Shown here piece by piece: positions 1 through 6,968 of a DNA stretch of 33,821 nt. A program made the position numbers and the translations under genes. The stretch's first letter is position 1. Every line of letters starts with the position of its first letter. Origin of the DNA: Bacillota bacterium (GTDB taxonomy: Bacteria; Bacillota; Clostridia; Saccharofermentanales; Fastidiosipilaceae); the NCBI GenBank assembly GCA_030055235.1, contig JASGUW010000172.1, forward strand, positions 1 through 33,821, given 5' to 3'. The notes beneath the pieces were generated by a model that was given only the letters and a program-made list of their open reading frames with translations, was not told the origin of the DNA and did not search any database.

Positions 1-110
1 CCAAGCAAATCCACTCAACAAGAGGTATCATCCTTCTTCTTCACTCTATTCACGTTTGCTCTATTCACGCTCTCTTGAGTGGATCTGCCTATACCTACAA
101 TACAGGATGC

Positions 111-290
111 TGTCCACCCTTGGACAAGTTTTTCTGCTCCTGCCCCGGTTTCGGGGCACCAGCGCAATTTTTGTCCACCCCTGGACAATTTTTTCGTTCC
201 TGCCCCGATTTGGGGGCACCAGCGCAATTTTTGTCCACCCCTGGACAATTTTTTCGTTCCTGCCCCGATTTGGGGGCACCAGCGCAATTT
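111..290 (+). repeat. Double-palindrome tandem array A (three 60-bp units)
   Basis: Three 60-bp units are nearly identical; the two at 171-230 and 231-290 match exactly. Each unit has palindrome 1 (TTGTCCA-cccc-TGGACAA, 18 nt), a 12-nt T-rich spacer, palindrome 2 (TGCCCC-gatttg-GGGGCA, 18 nt) and a second 12-nt spacer ending in caattt. In the first unit palindrome 2 has a seven-pair stem (TGCCCCG/CGGGGCA). Palindrome 1 is followed by six T residues, so on the + strand it resembles a weak intrinsic terminator. Bases 291-330 hold a decayed half unit (ccactccctgtaca, then gatattgcccc) that resembles array B. Because 60 is a multiple of 3, repeated 20-residue open frames run through it on both strands; I regard them as by-products. 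Confidence 0.9.
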
Positions 291-330
291 TTCCACTCCC
301 TGTACACATTATTCGATATTGCCCCGAGGC

Positions 331-907
331 CAGAACAGGAATTTGGAGAATCAGCTGTGCTGGGAGTTTAGAGTGGCTGCTTATCGAACTCACTGGGAAG
401 TACAGGCTGGAAGAGATCGACTATTTGCACTACTTCCCCTGGTCAAGGCATGTTCCAGAGAGTTGCAGTCGCCCAGGGTCGATGCGCTATTGTTAATGCC
501 TTTGGTTTCTGAATACGATCTTCCCAACTCAATAGATTCTTTATGTATATACATGTTAACGGGTAGCGAAGGAGCCACTCGTCCGATTATGAAGCGCATA
601 CTAAGTGAAAATCCAGACCGTCCCGCCCAGCTTCAATAAAGCACCCAGCTCCACTGCCACCACCGCTGTCTCCACCGCCGCATTGACTTTCCATGCCTTC
701 ATGTCAATATTGAAGTAAACTCATAAAGAGCTGTGGCCACGATTCGTCAGCAGCTAAGCTGCGGTCACGGTTCACGATTGATGTAATGATTGCCGACACG
801 GTTCGCCAGCAGCCCGGTTCGCAAGCAATAATGAAATCAGGGAAGGGGCGGGGATATCCAGATACGTCCCCCGCTCCTTTCTTATGAAAGCAGAGAAAGG
901 AAGAAGC
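331..907. other. Intergenic region upstream of the fucosidase gene
   Basis: I see no convincing gene here. It contains the first copy of a dispersed degenerate repeat (about 492-606, listed separately), a small hairpin GCAGC-taa-GCTGC near 752-764, and two imperfect copies of a segment resembling cacgattcgtcagcag (near 766 and 798 in altered form). Close to the fucosidase ribosome binding site, imperfect G-rich and C-rich arms near 845-878 could pair. A TTGACT at 683-688 has only a poor -10 partner, so no promoter is called. Confidence 0.5.
492..606 (+). repeat. Dispersed degenerate repeat, copy 1
   Basis: This segment matches 6337-6452 in the same orientation with scattered substitutions and small indels. 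Shared blocks are gtt(a/g)atgccttt, atacgatcttccca, tagcgaaggagccac or tggcgaaggagccac, and atgaagcgc or atggagcgc. A further short match (aatacgatcttc) occurs at 6274-6285. No protein frame is kept between the copies. It could be a relic of a mobile element or of a duplicated non-coding RNA. Confidence 0.6.
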
Positions 908-2230
908 ATGAGCAGCTACCAGACCAGAAAAACACCGGGAGATACCGCCTGGTTCACCCACGATCGCTTTGGCATGTTCATCCACTGGGGGCTTTATGCC
1001 CTGCCGGCACGGCATGAGTGGGTCAAGTTCAGAGAGTGCATCACAGAAGAGCACTACGCGCAGTACTTCAAGTACTTTGACCCCGATCTCTTTGACGCCG
1101 CGGATCTGGCACGGCAGGCGAAGCAGGCTGGCATGAAGTATGCCGTGCTGACGACGAAGCACCACGAGGGCTTCTGTCTCTTCGACAGTCAGTACACCGA
1201 CTATAAGGCGACAAATACGCCGGCCGGCCGCGATCTCGTCCGTGAGTATGTCGATGCCTTCCGCGCCGCAGGCCTGAAGGTAGGCTTCTACTACAGCCTG
1301 CTCGACTGGCATCACCCGGATTTCACGATCGACTACCTGCATCCGCGGCGCTTCGACCCGAATGCCCGGCAGCTGAACGAAGGCCGCGACATGAAGCGCT
1401 ACGCCGCCTACATGAAAAATCAGGTGCGGGAGCTGCTGACGAACTACGGTAAGATTGACATCCTCTGGTTCGACTATTCTTACACCGGCGGACAGGATGC
1501 CGACCCGCGCCTGGCCTGGACCCGTGGCAAAGGCAAAGACGACTGGGAATCGGAGGCCCTCATCGCGCTCGCCCGCGAACTGCAGCCAGGCATCATCATC
1601 GACAACCGCGCCGACATTGAGCAGGACCTCTGGACGCCGGAGCAGTATCAACCGCTCCAGTGGATCCGTCATCCGGAGACGGGCGAACTGGTGACCTGGG
1701 AGACCTGCCAGACCTTTTCGGGCTCCTGGGGCTACCACCGCGACGAGACCAGCTGGAAGTCGCCGGAGCAGCTCATCCGCATGCTGGTCAACACCGTCGC
1801 GGTCGGCGGCAACCTGCTGATGAACGTCGGCCCTACGGCACGCGGCAACATTGACCGGCGGGCGGAGGCGGCCCTGGAGGTCTACGCGGAATGGATGCGC
1901 TACAACAGCCGCTCGATCTACGGCTGCACCATGGCGGAGCCGGATCTCCAGGCCCCGGCTGACTGCCGACTGACGCAACGAGCGGACGGCAGGAGACTGT
2001 ATGTGCATCTCTTCGCATATCCCTTTAAGCATCTGCACCTGCCGGGCCTGGGCGGACGCGTCGACTATGCCCAGTTCCTGCACGACGGCAGTGAGCTGCC
2101 GATGCATGTCGGAAAGGCCGGCAACCTATCGATCAACTACGAAAAGTCGGAGGACGAGCTGCTGATCCTCGATCTGCCGGTGCAGAAGCCGGACGTGGTC
2201 GTGCCGGTCATTGAGCTGTTCCTGAAATAG
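908..2230 (+). CDS. Alpha-L-fucosidase, GH29 family, cytoplasmic
   Basis: This 440-residue protein should hydrolyse terminal alpha-L-fucose from oligosaccharides with retention of configuration. It has the GH29 N-terminal pattern FGMFIHWGLYALPARHEW (21-38), then KHHEGF (84-89), FYYSLLDWHH (127-136) and ILWFDYSYTGG (185-195), in which Asp189 is the expected nucleophile. SWGYHRD and NLLMNVGPTARG follow in the second half. The length fits the bacterial catalytic domain with a short C-terminal beta domain. No signal peptide is visible, so it probably acts on imported fucosides. The ATG at 908 is preferred to one at 884 because an AAAGGAAGAAG sequence precedes it at the right distance. The oxidoreductase gene follows after 12 bases, so the two are probably co-transcribed. 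Confidence 0.93.
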   Translation: MSSYQTRKTPGDTAWFTHDRFGMFIHWGLYALPARHEWVKFRECITEEHYAQYFKYFDPDLFDAADLARQAKQAGMKYAVLTTKHHEGFCLFDSQYTDYKATNTPAGRDLVREYVDAFRAAGLKVGFYYSLLDWHHPDFTIDYLHPRRFDPNARQLNEGRDMKRYAAYMKNQVRELLTNYGKIDILWFDYSYTGGQDADPRLAWTRGKGKDDWESEALIALARELQPGIIIDNRADIEQDLWTPEQYQPLQWIRHPETGELVTWETCQTFSGSWGYHRDETSWKSPEQLIRMLVNTVAVGGNLLMNVGPTARGNIDRRAEAALEVYAEWMRYNSRSIYGCTMAEPDLQAPADCRLTQRADGRRLYVHLFAYPFKHLHLPGLGGRVDYAQFLHDGSELPMHVGKAGNLSINYEKSEDELLILDLPVQKPDVVVPVIELFLK

Positions 2231-2242
2231 AGGGGTGCACGT

Positions 2243-3325
2243 ATGAAAATCTGGAACGTTGGCATCATTGGCTATGCTCATTCCCACATTCATTCGAATG
2301 CGCTGGACTTCCACCGCTGCGGTGAGCGGGTCCGTTTTGTGGCGGGCGCCGACGTCAGGCCGCTGGTGGAGCCGACGAACCGCAGCGCCGGGACGCGCTA
2401 TGGCGTGATGGAGGCGACGAACGCAGCGATCGGGCTCACGAACCTCTATGACGACTACCATGAGATGCTCGAGCGCGAACGCTTCGACATCATCCTCTGC
2501 TGCGCCGAGAACGCCTTCCATGCCGATGTCTGTGAGGCCGTTCTCAGCCGTGGCATCCACGTTGTCGTCGAGAAACCGCTCGCCGTCACCATGGAGCAGG
2601 CGGCGCGAATTGCCCGGGCGGCCCAGGCGGGAGGCGCCGAAGTCTTCGTCAACTGGCCCTCGACCTGGTGGAATTCCGTGCGCGAAGCCCAGCGCCTCGT
2701 CGCCGCGGGCGCGATCGGCCCGCTCTACAAGATGACCTACCGCAACCGCGATTCGCTGGGTCCGCTTTCCTACGGCCAGGTGATGACGCCGGAGGAGATG
2801 GGCCAGGAGTGGTGGTACCAGCAGGCGGCGGGCGGTGGGGCTCTGCTTGACTACTGCTGCTATGGGGCGAATCTTTCGCGCTGGTTCTTCGGCACCGCGC
2901 CCCAGGCCTGCTACGCCATGGCCCGGAACTTCAACAGTCCCTTCGGCGACACCGAGGACTACGCCACGATCACGGCGAGCTATCCTGACGGCATCGCCAT
3001 CATCGAGGGTTCCTGGGTGACCGTCAACACCGGCATCCCCTACGGCCCCATCCTCTACGGCCGTGATGCGACGCTGGTGGTGGACGGCGACGAGATCCGC
3101 ATCTACCGCACCCGCCACGCTGCCGATCCGGACGAGGTGATCGAGGTCGGCCCTCTGCCCGCGGGCAGGAGCACGCTCGGCGAGGAGGTCCTCCATCATC
3201 TGGAGACCGGCGAGCCCATTCATCCAACGCTGGAACTCGGCCTGAATCTGGAGGCGCAGATGGTTCTGGACGCCGGGATCCGTTCGCTGGCCTCCGGGCA
3301 GCTGGAGGCGACGCGCCGCGGCTGA
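2243..3325 (+). CDS. Gfo/Idh/MocA family NAD(P)-dependent oxidoreductase
   Basis: This 360-residue protein has an N-terminal Rossmann fold (VGIIGYAHSH, residues 6-15) and the family signature EKP at 110-112, followed by the C-terminal alpha/beta substrate domain. Members oxidise or reduce sugars, inositols and related carbohydrates. The usual GG-x-L-x-D-x-G-x-H segment reads GGGALLDYCCYGAN (197-210), so the canonical His is replaced while Asp203 is kept. Its place 12 bases after a fucosidase, with a GAGGGG ribosome binding site, suggests it handles fucose or another sugar released from the same glycan; the substrate is inferred from context only. After the stop, a G+C-rich inverted repeat near 3352-3372 lacks a T tract. 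Confidence 0.88.
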   Translation: MKIWNVGIIGYAHSHIHSNALDFHRCGERVRFVAGADVRPLVEPTNRSAGTRYGVMEATNAAIGLTNLYDDYHEMLERERFDIILCCAENAFHADVCEAVLSRGIHVVVEKPLAVTMEQAARIARAAQAGGAEVFVNWPSTWWNSVREAQRLVAAGAIGPLYKMTYRNRDSLGPLSYGQVMTPEEMGQEWWYQQAAGGGALLDYCCYGANLSRWFFGTAPQACYAMARNFNSPFGDTEDYATITASYPDGIAIIEGSWVTVNTGIPYGPILYGRDATLVVDGDEIRIYRTRHAADPDEVIEVGPLPAGRSTLGEEVLHHLETGEPIHPTLELGLNLEAQMVLDAGIRSLASGQLEATRRG

Positions 3326-3351
3326 TACCTTGTTTGATGTTTTACGCGAAG

Positions 3352-3372
3352 CCCGCCCCGCCGGCAGGCGGG
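3352..3372 (+). terminator. G+C-rich hairpin after the oxidoreductase gene (weak candidate)
   Basis: CCCGCC at 3352-3357 can pair with GGCGGG at 3367-3372. It lies 27 bases after the stop codon, where a terminator would be expected, but no run of T follows. It may only stall or protect the transcript end. Confidence 0.3.
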
Positions 3373-3447
3373 GGCGCCAGCGCTTCCGGGGGTCGTCACC
3401 GCATCCAGCTGACTTTGTTTGCTGCCCGGACAGGATTGTGAACTGCT

Positions 3448-3490
3448 GCTAAACGCAAAACTTTCTTTTTTTAAAAGTTTTGCGTTTAGC
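3448..3490. repeat. Perfect 17-bp inverted repeat with 9-nt loop
   Basis: GCTAAACGCAAAACTTT (3448-3464) is perfectly complementary to 3474-3490, separated by a mostly T loop. It lies in a gene-free gap (3326-4230). It is not followed by a strong T tract beyond the stem, so it is not a standard terminator, and its arms do not match the array palindromes. Apart from this hairpin and array B, I see no supported gene between 3326 and 4147. Confidence 0.85.
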
Positions 3491-3760
3491 TTTGTGTCGA
3501 AGCTTGCCGGATGGATGGCCTTATCGGTGGAGGTCGAGGTGGAGATGATAGGCCTGACAGCTCATGTCAAAACTCGTTGTTATTGTCATCGTTTGAAGGC
3601 CACTTTTTGCGTTGCGTAGCGATAAATGATGGCATTTTGAAGACATGTCGTTTTACGCGCTCACAGTACCTATGTTGTGGCATTCATTTTTACTCCGGCA
3701 CAGTTGTTTTCAAAGCTTCGTCCCTGAAAGAGAGCAGGAGCGGATCATATGGGCGGGGAG

Positions 3761-3910
3761 GTGTACAAAAAAGTCGATATTGCCCCGGAATCGGGCAATA
3801 TCGAAAAATTTGCGCAGAAAGTGTACAAAAAAGTCGATATTGCCCCGGAATCGGGCGATATCGGAATATTTGCACAGGGAGTGTACAAAAAAGTCGATAT
3901 TGCCCCGATA
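3761..3910. repeat. Double-palindrome tandem array B (two and a half 60-bp units)
   Basis: Units begin at 3761, 3821 and 3881 (the last only about 30 bp), each starting gtgtacaaaaaagtcgatat. The main hairpin pairs CGATATTGCCC with GGGCAATATCG around a 7-nt loop, an 11-bp stem. In the second unit the right arm becomes GGGCGATATCG, which still pairs as RNA through a G-U wobble. The region between hairpins (ttgcgcagaaagtgtacaa) matches the place of palindrome 1 in array A but pairs poorly. The reverse complement aligns with array A around a shared core (caa-ttttt-cg, then TGCCC-gatt-GGGGCA). The array ends abruptly in gatatggtggacaatg. Confidence 0.88.
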
Positions 3911-4147
3911 TGGTGGACAATGAAATGACAAGTCTTTCTCTCTCCCATATCACGGATGCTTTTCTCTGTTCTCTGATAGATTGCCTGGCAGTAAAAGGGT
4001 GTGGAGTCAGACCATTCCCTTTTTCCATTAGCGATCGCATCAGTCGCATCAGGCCGGGCCTGCTTGATCGAGGTTCTGTCCCAGCCTGAGGCCCGTAAGT
4101 ATCAGAAACTACATCTCAGACCCTGTCTTTTCATTGTTCGTAAACAC

Positions 4148-4175
4148 TTGACAAAAACAGAGAGAATGATAAATT
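4148..4175 (+). promoter_or_regulatory. Predicted sigma-70 promoter of the DUF3793-flavodoxin operon
   Basis: A perfect -35 TTGACA (4148-4153) is followed after 16 bases by TAAATT (4170-4175), a four-of-six -10. Transcription would start at about 4181-4184, inside the palindrome that follows, so a bound repressor would block it directly. Confidence 0.55.
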
Positions 4176-4180
4176 GACTG

Positions 4181-4202
4181 CTAGTTAGCAGAGGCTAACT
4201 AG
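4181..4202. promoter_or_regulatory. Palindromic operator, DtxR/IdeR-like
   Basis: CTAGTTAGC (4181-4189), AGAG, GCTAACTAG (4194-4202) is a perfect 9-bp inverted repeat with a 4-bp centre. The TTAG..GCTAA half-sites resemble the operators of DtxR/IdeR/MntR-type metal repressors. It sits at the predicted transcription start of an operon encoding flavodoxin, a protein many bacteria make when iron is short. The regulator itself is not in the window; its identity is inferred. Confidence 0.6.
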
Positions 4203-4230
4203 TGTTATTAGAAAAGGAGGCCACAGATCA

Positions 4231-4794
4231 ATGGCCGCATGTCGTCTTGAGGAATCGTTGATACAGCACTCCGCGCCGTCTCTCGCGGGGATAAAGACAG
4301 GAAATCTCTTTACCGTGGCAAGCCGACTGGGTCAGGATCTCAAACGTACGATTGCCGAGTTTAACTCGAAGATGAAGCACAAAGGCATACGTCTTCTTCC
4401 CATGAGGTGCCTAGGCAACCGCACTTTGCTCTACATTTACCGGCCGAAGCTGCTGGAGCAGGACCTGAAGCAGGAGAGCTGCCGCTGTTTTTTGTGTCAG
4501 TTGGGATATCCGGTGGAGAGGAGCACAGCCTGCCTGAGAGAGTATATTTCCAGACTCACGTCCAGTCGGGATTTTCCGCATGAAATAGGTTTTTTCCTCG
4601 GCTATCCGCCTGACGACGTAATTGCATTCATGGAACAGGGATCTCAAAAGGCCACGTACAGCGCCACTTGGCGAGCCTATTCCAATGAAGCAGAAGCGCG
4701 GAAAACATGCCAGGCTTTCAAAACATGTAAAAGAATCTACTGTACCAATTGGGAGAAGGGAAAAAGCATCGAACAACTGACCGTTGCCATGTAA
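4231..4794 (+). CDS. DUF3793 family protein
   Basis: This 187-residue protein has the hallmarks of DUF3793, a Clostridia family of unknown biochemical role. They are an N-terminal LEESLIQHSAPSLAGIKTGN (residues 6-25), a central LYIYRPKLLEQDL region, several Cys residues (SCRCFLCQLGYP) and the characteristic HEIGFFLGYPPDDVIAF segment. It has no signal peptide or membrane span. The start is supported by AAAGGAGG ahead of the ATG. The flavodoxin gene follows after 21 bases with its own AAAGGAGG, a common pairing for this family that suggests a shared redox or metal-limitation role. Base composition is visibly more A/T-rich than in the flanking sugar and wall genes, consistent with a separate origin. 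Confidence 0.87.
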   Translation: MAACRLEESLIQHSAPSLAGIKTGNLFTVASRLGQDLKRTIAEFNSKMKHKGIRLLPMRCLGNRTLLYIYRPKLLEQDLKQESCRCFLCQLGYPVERSTACLREYISRLTSSRDFPHEIGFFLGYPPDDVIAFMEQGSQKATYSATWRAYSNEAEARKTCQAFKTCKRIYCTNWEKGKSIEQLTVAM

Positions 4795-4815
4795 AATCAA
4801 AGGAGGACAGAAAGG

Positions 4816-5238
4816 ATGAAAATTGCCGTAATCTATTGGAGCGGAACTGGAAACACGGAGATGATGGCCAATGCAATCTCAGAGGGTGCAAAGGCCGCAG
4901 GCGGAGAGGTCGACGTTTTTGTCGCTGTTAGCTTCGAGCCTTCCATGTTGGAAGCGTATGACGCGCTGGCTCTGGGTTGTCCGTCGATGGGTGCAGAAGT
5001 TCTGGAAGAATCGGAATTTCAGCCCATGTACGACAGTATTAAAAATGATCTGGGAGATAAAAGGATCGTTCTCTTTGGTTCCTATGGCTGGGGAGATGGC
5101 GAATGGATGAGGGACTGGGAGGCTGAGCTGCGCTTACTTGGAGCAAATCTGCTCTGTGACGGACTGATCATCAACGAGACACCTGATGCTGACGGGCTTG
5201 CCGACTGCCAGGCACTGGGCGCACAGCTGCTGGCTTAA
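4816..5238 (+). CDS. Flavodoxin
   Basis: This 140-residue short-chain flavodoxin carries FMN and transfers low-potential electrons, often replacing ferredoxin under iron limitation. The phosphate-binding loop is WSGTGNTEMM (residues 8-17). The later segments ALGCPSMGAEVLEE and FGSYGWGDGEWM provide the aromatic residues expected to stack on the isoalloxazine ring. A strong AAAGGAGG sits ahead of the ATG. It is the second gene after DUF3793 and shares the upstream palindromic operator, so iron or redox control is likely. An imperfect hairpin lies 33 bases after the stop. Confidence 0.95.
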   Translation: MKIAVIYWSGTGNTEMMANAISEGAKAAGGEVDVFVAVSFEPSMLEAYDALALGCPSMGAEVLEESEFQPMYDSIKNDLGDKRIVLFGSYGWGDGEWMRDWEAELRLLGANLLCDGLIINETPDADGLADCQALGAQLLA

Positions 5239-5271
5239 AACTCATATATAGGACAGATTGATTTTTTCAAA

Positions 5272-5297
5272 GAGCGGTACATATGGTGCCGCTCTTG
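5272..5297 (+). terminator. Possible terminator hairpin after flavodoxin
   Basis: AAGAGCGG pairs with CCGCTCTT around a loop containing CATATG, giving eight pairs and one mismatch. T-rich sequence precedes the hairpin (tgatttttt), but only gtgatttgt follows, so termination on the + strand would be weak. Confidence 0.4.
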
Positions 5298-5582
5298 TGA
5301 TTTGTAATGCTGCCTGGATTCGCTCATCCGGAATAACGGTCTGGCCGCTGGCGGTCAGCCCGCAGCCGCAGGGCAAATTCCGGGGTGCAGGAGAAGGTGC
5401 CAAAAGGATGGCTTGCAGGGGAGAAAAGCGACCACAGTCTACATGCCAAGGCTCAAACAGCTTGTTTGGTGTTTCGAATCAGGGATTCTCTGAGAGCCAA
5501 TACACTGTCTTCCCAAAGCTGAATCAAAAACGGGTTAGTGTAGTTGTTCTCTAGTCGCTCACCGAGTTGGAAATTGACGACA

Positions 5583-5815
5583 TTGCCCCGCAGATTACAG
5601 ATCGGGCAACATCGAAAAACTCCACAGGTGGACAAAAAATGCGCTGGTGCCCCGGAATCGGGGCAGGTGCGAAAAGATTGTTCACAGCTGGCCAAAAAGG
5701 GCGTTTGTGCCCCCGAATCGGGGCAGGAACGAAAAAATTGTCCACAGTTGGCCAAAAAAATGCGCTGGTGCCCCGAAATCGGGGCAGGAACGAAAAAATT
5801 GACCACTCTCTTTAG
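5583..5815 (-). repeat. Double-palindrome tandem array C (inverted relative to array A)
   Basis: Read on the minus strand this is the same family as array A. On the + strand palindrome 2 recurs at 5648-5665, 5708-5725 and 5769-5786 (TGCCCC, a 6-nt loop ggaatc, cgaatc or gaaatc, GGGGCA). Palindrome 1 lies at 5678-5695 and 5738-5755 (TTGTCCAcagtTGGCCAA type), with a partly paired copy near 5618-5635. Spacers are 12 nt, once 13. A first, stretched hairpin (TTGCCC at 5583, GGGCAA at 5604) resembles array B. A run of about 29 bases from aatcggggcag to ttgtcca is identical to the reverse complement of array A. Confidence 0.88.
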
Positions 5816-5926
5816 CTCCAACTGGCGGTGCAGCACCGCCGCTTTCTTTTTTATATTCGTTATCGTAAATCGGCGGCAAACGAATCGATAGGCAGAAGTC
5901 AGTCGTGCGGGCGACATTTGCTGTGG

Positions 5927-5963
5927 TGCCCAGAAATCGGGACAGGAGCATTAAGATTTGTCC
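5927..5963 (-). repeat. Isolated remnant of a double-palindrome unit
   Basis: TGCCCA-gaaatc-GGGACA (5927-5944) is followed by a 12-nt spacer and TTGTCCA (5957-5963). Arm sequences have drifted but the 18/12 spacing of array C is retained, which identifies it as a decayed single unit about 110 bases beyond the array. Confidence 0.65.
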
Positions 5964-6060
5964 AAGAGAGGACTTTATCGTAACGATTTATAGCGTTTTG
6001 TACCGTGAGCGAAGCAAAAGGAATGGATTAAATCGATTATAAAAACGATTTGTAAATCGC

Positions 6061-6114
6061 GATCCTGACCGCAGAAGGTGCGCGCTGTGCAAACGCGCGC
6101 TGCCTGTCGGGATC
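6061..6114. repeat. Long stem-loop of unknown role
   Basis: GATCCTGAC at 6061 pairs with GTCGGGATC ending at 6114 (one wobble). Inside, AGG-t-GCGCGC pairs with GCGCGC-tg-CCT around a loop tgtgcaaac. The element is flanked by A/T-rich, ATCG-containing sequence with a further short inverted repeat (AAATCG, CGATTT) near 6030-6052. It could be a structured RNA or a palindromic insertion relic. Confidence 0.6.
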
Positions 6115-6336
6115 AGCTAAATCGTATCGCTTTATGGCAACAGAGGCTGGATCGCTTTTTATTTCCTTGAAGGTGCGAGGTTGTAGCTGTCATCCTGGTC
6201 GCTCGCTATCCCATTCAGATTCTATTCATGATTCCGGCAGTTTGTGAGGCTGGTCGCTTCGCTGAGTGTTGGAAATACGATCTTCAAGTAAGCGATTCAT
6301 AATTCGGCAGCGCGTCATCAATTTCCCTACCTGCTG

Positions 6337-6452
6337 TTGATGCCTTTCGTTTTATGGATACGATCTTCCCAGACTTATATAGAATCTTCTTCTAAACGGC
6401 ATATTGAGAGAGTGGCGAAGGAGCCACCCGTTTATGGAGCGCTTACATATTC
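6337..6452 (+). repeat. Dispersed degenerate repeat, copy 2
   Basis: This is the second copy of the segment at 492-606, in the same orientation. It shares gttgatgccttt, ggatacgatcttccca, tggcgaaggagccac and atggagcgcttaca. Substitutions and small indels are spread along it. The short frame 6337-6585 that crosses it has no ribosome binding site and is not kept in copy 1. Confidence 0.6.
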
Positions 6453-6922
6453 AATATGCTTGAGTGCGAGCTGCGTTAAAACTTTAGTGTTTCAGTTGTT
6501 TGAGAAGGCTCGAAAGACCTTTCTTCGTCCTGACATATTTCACACCCCGACCGGCAGCTTGCCCGTGAATTTGTCGTTTGAATGATCTGGACACTTGTAG
6601 AGAGGGATGGCGCAGGTCGCCCGTCTGAGAGCATAGCGAACGTTTGCACTCTGAAACTGTTGTAAACGATTGTCAGTATGGAGCTCTCCGCCGCAGAGGA
6701 CCTCGATAGGTGCAGCTGCCCTGCGAAAAAGTGGTCCAGGCCGAGCCGCTAAGAAGCAGAGTCCTGACTCATGTCACTAATATGTAAAGTGTAAAGATCT
6801 CGATTACATGAAAGGTAAAGAAGCATCCTGGTTCTGGACATATTTCGGCATCCTCTACCGCATACAGGTTCAGGTGCTGCTTCTCTCCAAAGAGTCTTTC
6901 AATTGAAATTCGCCCTTGAGGA

Positions 6923-6950
6923 TTGACAGTCTCAAAGTCTTTGCTAAAAT
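6923..6950 (+). promoter_or_regulatory. Sigma-70 promoter of tRNA-Leu
   Basis: TTGACA at 6923-6928, a 16-bp spacer and TAAAAT at 6945-6950 form a near-consensus promoter. The start would be about 6957, a dozen bases before the mature tRNA. Confidence 0.85.
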
Positions 6951-6968
6951 AACCGAGCATCAATCCAC

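Larger units (their letters stand above)
5816..6922. other. Intergenic region with no supported gene
   Basis: About 1.1 kb without a convincing coding region. It holds a remnant of the array family (5927-5963), a long stem-loop (6061-6114) and the second copy of the dispersed repeat (6337-6452). It also has two imperfect copies of a segment of about 50 bp (tggtcgctcgct to attccggcag near 6199-6240, and tggtcgcttcgct to attcggcag near 6251-6310). Bases 6600-6780 show nothing I recognise. Short frames here lack ribosome binding sites. Confidence 0.5.

Noticed and set aside
111..290. Array A palindromes as ordinary tandem transcription terminators.
   Set aside because: Palindrome 1 is followed by T6 only here. 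Arrays D and E have the same geometry without T tracts, so termination cannot explain the family.
15..639. Open frames on both strands across array A (20-residue repeated peptides rich in Cys and Pro).
   Set aside because: They exist because the unit is 60 bp. They appear on both strands, lack ribosome binding sites, and the related 71-bp array D cannot keep any frame.
704..2107. Long minus-strand frame opposite the fucosidase gene.
   Set aside because: A shadow of GC-rich coding sequence; the + frame has full GH29 motifs and a ribosome binding site.
3511..4089. A 192-residue + frame over array B.
   Set aside because: It runs through the 60-bp repeats, has no ribosome binding site and no recognisable protein pattern.
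5453..5951. Overlapping frames on both strands across array C.
   Set aside because: Same reason as array A; a one-base change in one spacer also shifts the frame between units.
6600..6780. A small structured RNA such as SRP, 6S or RNase P RNA.
   Set aside because: None of the conserved core sequences of these RNAs could be found by eye.
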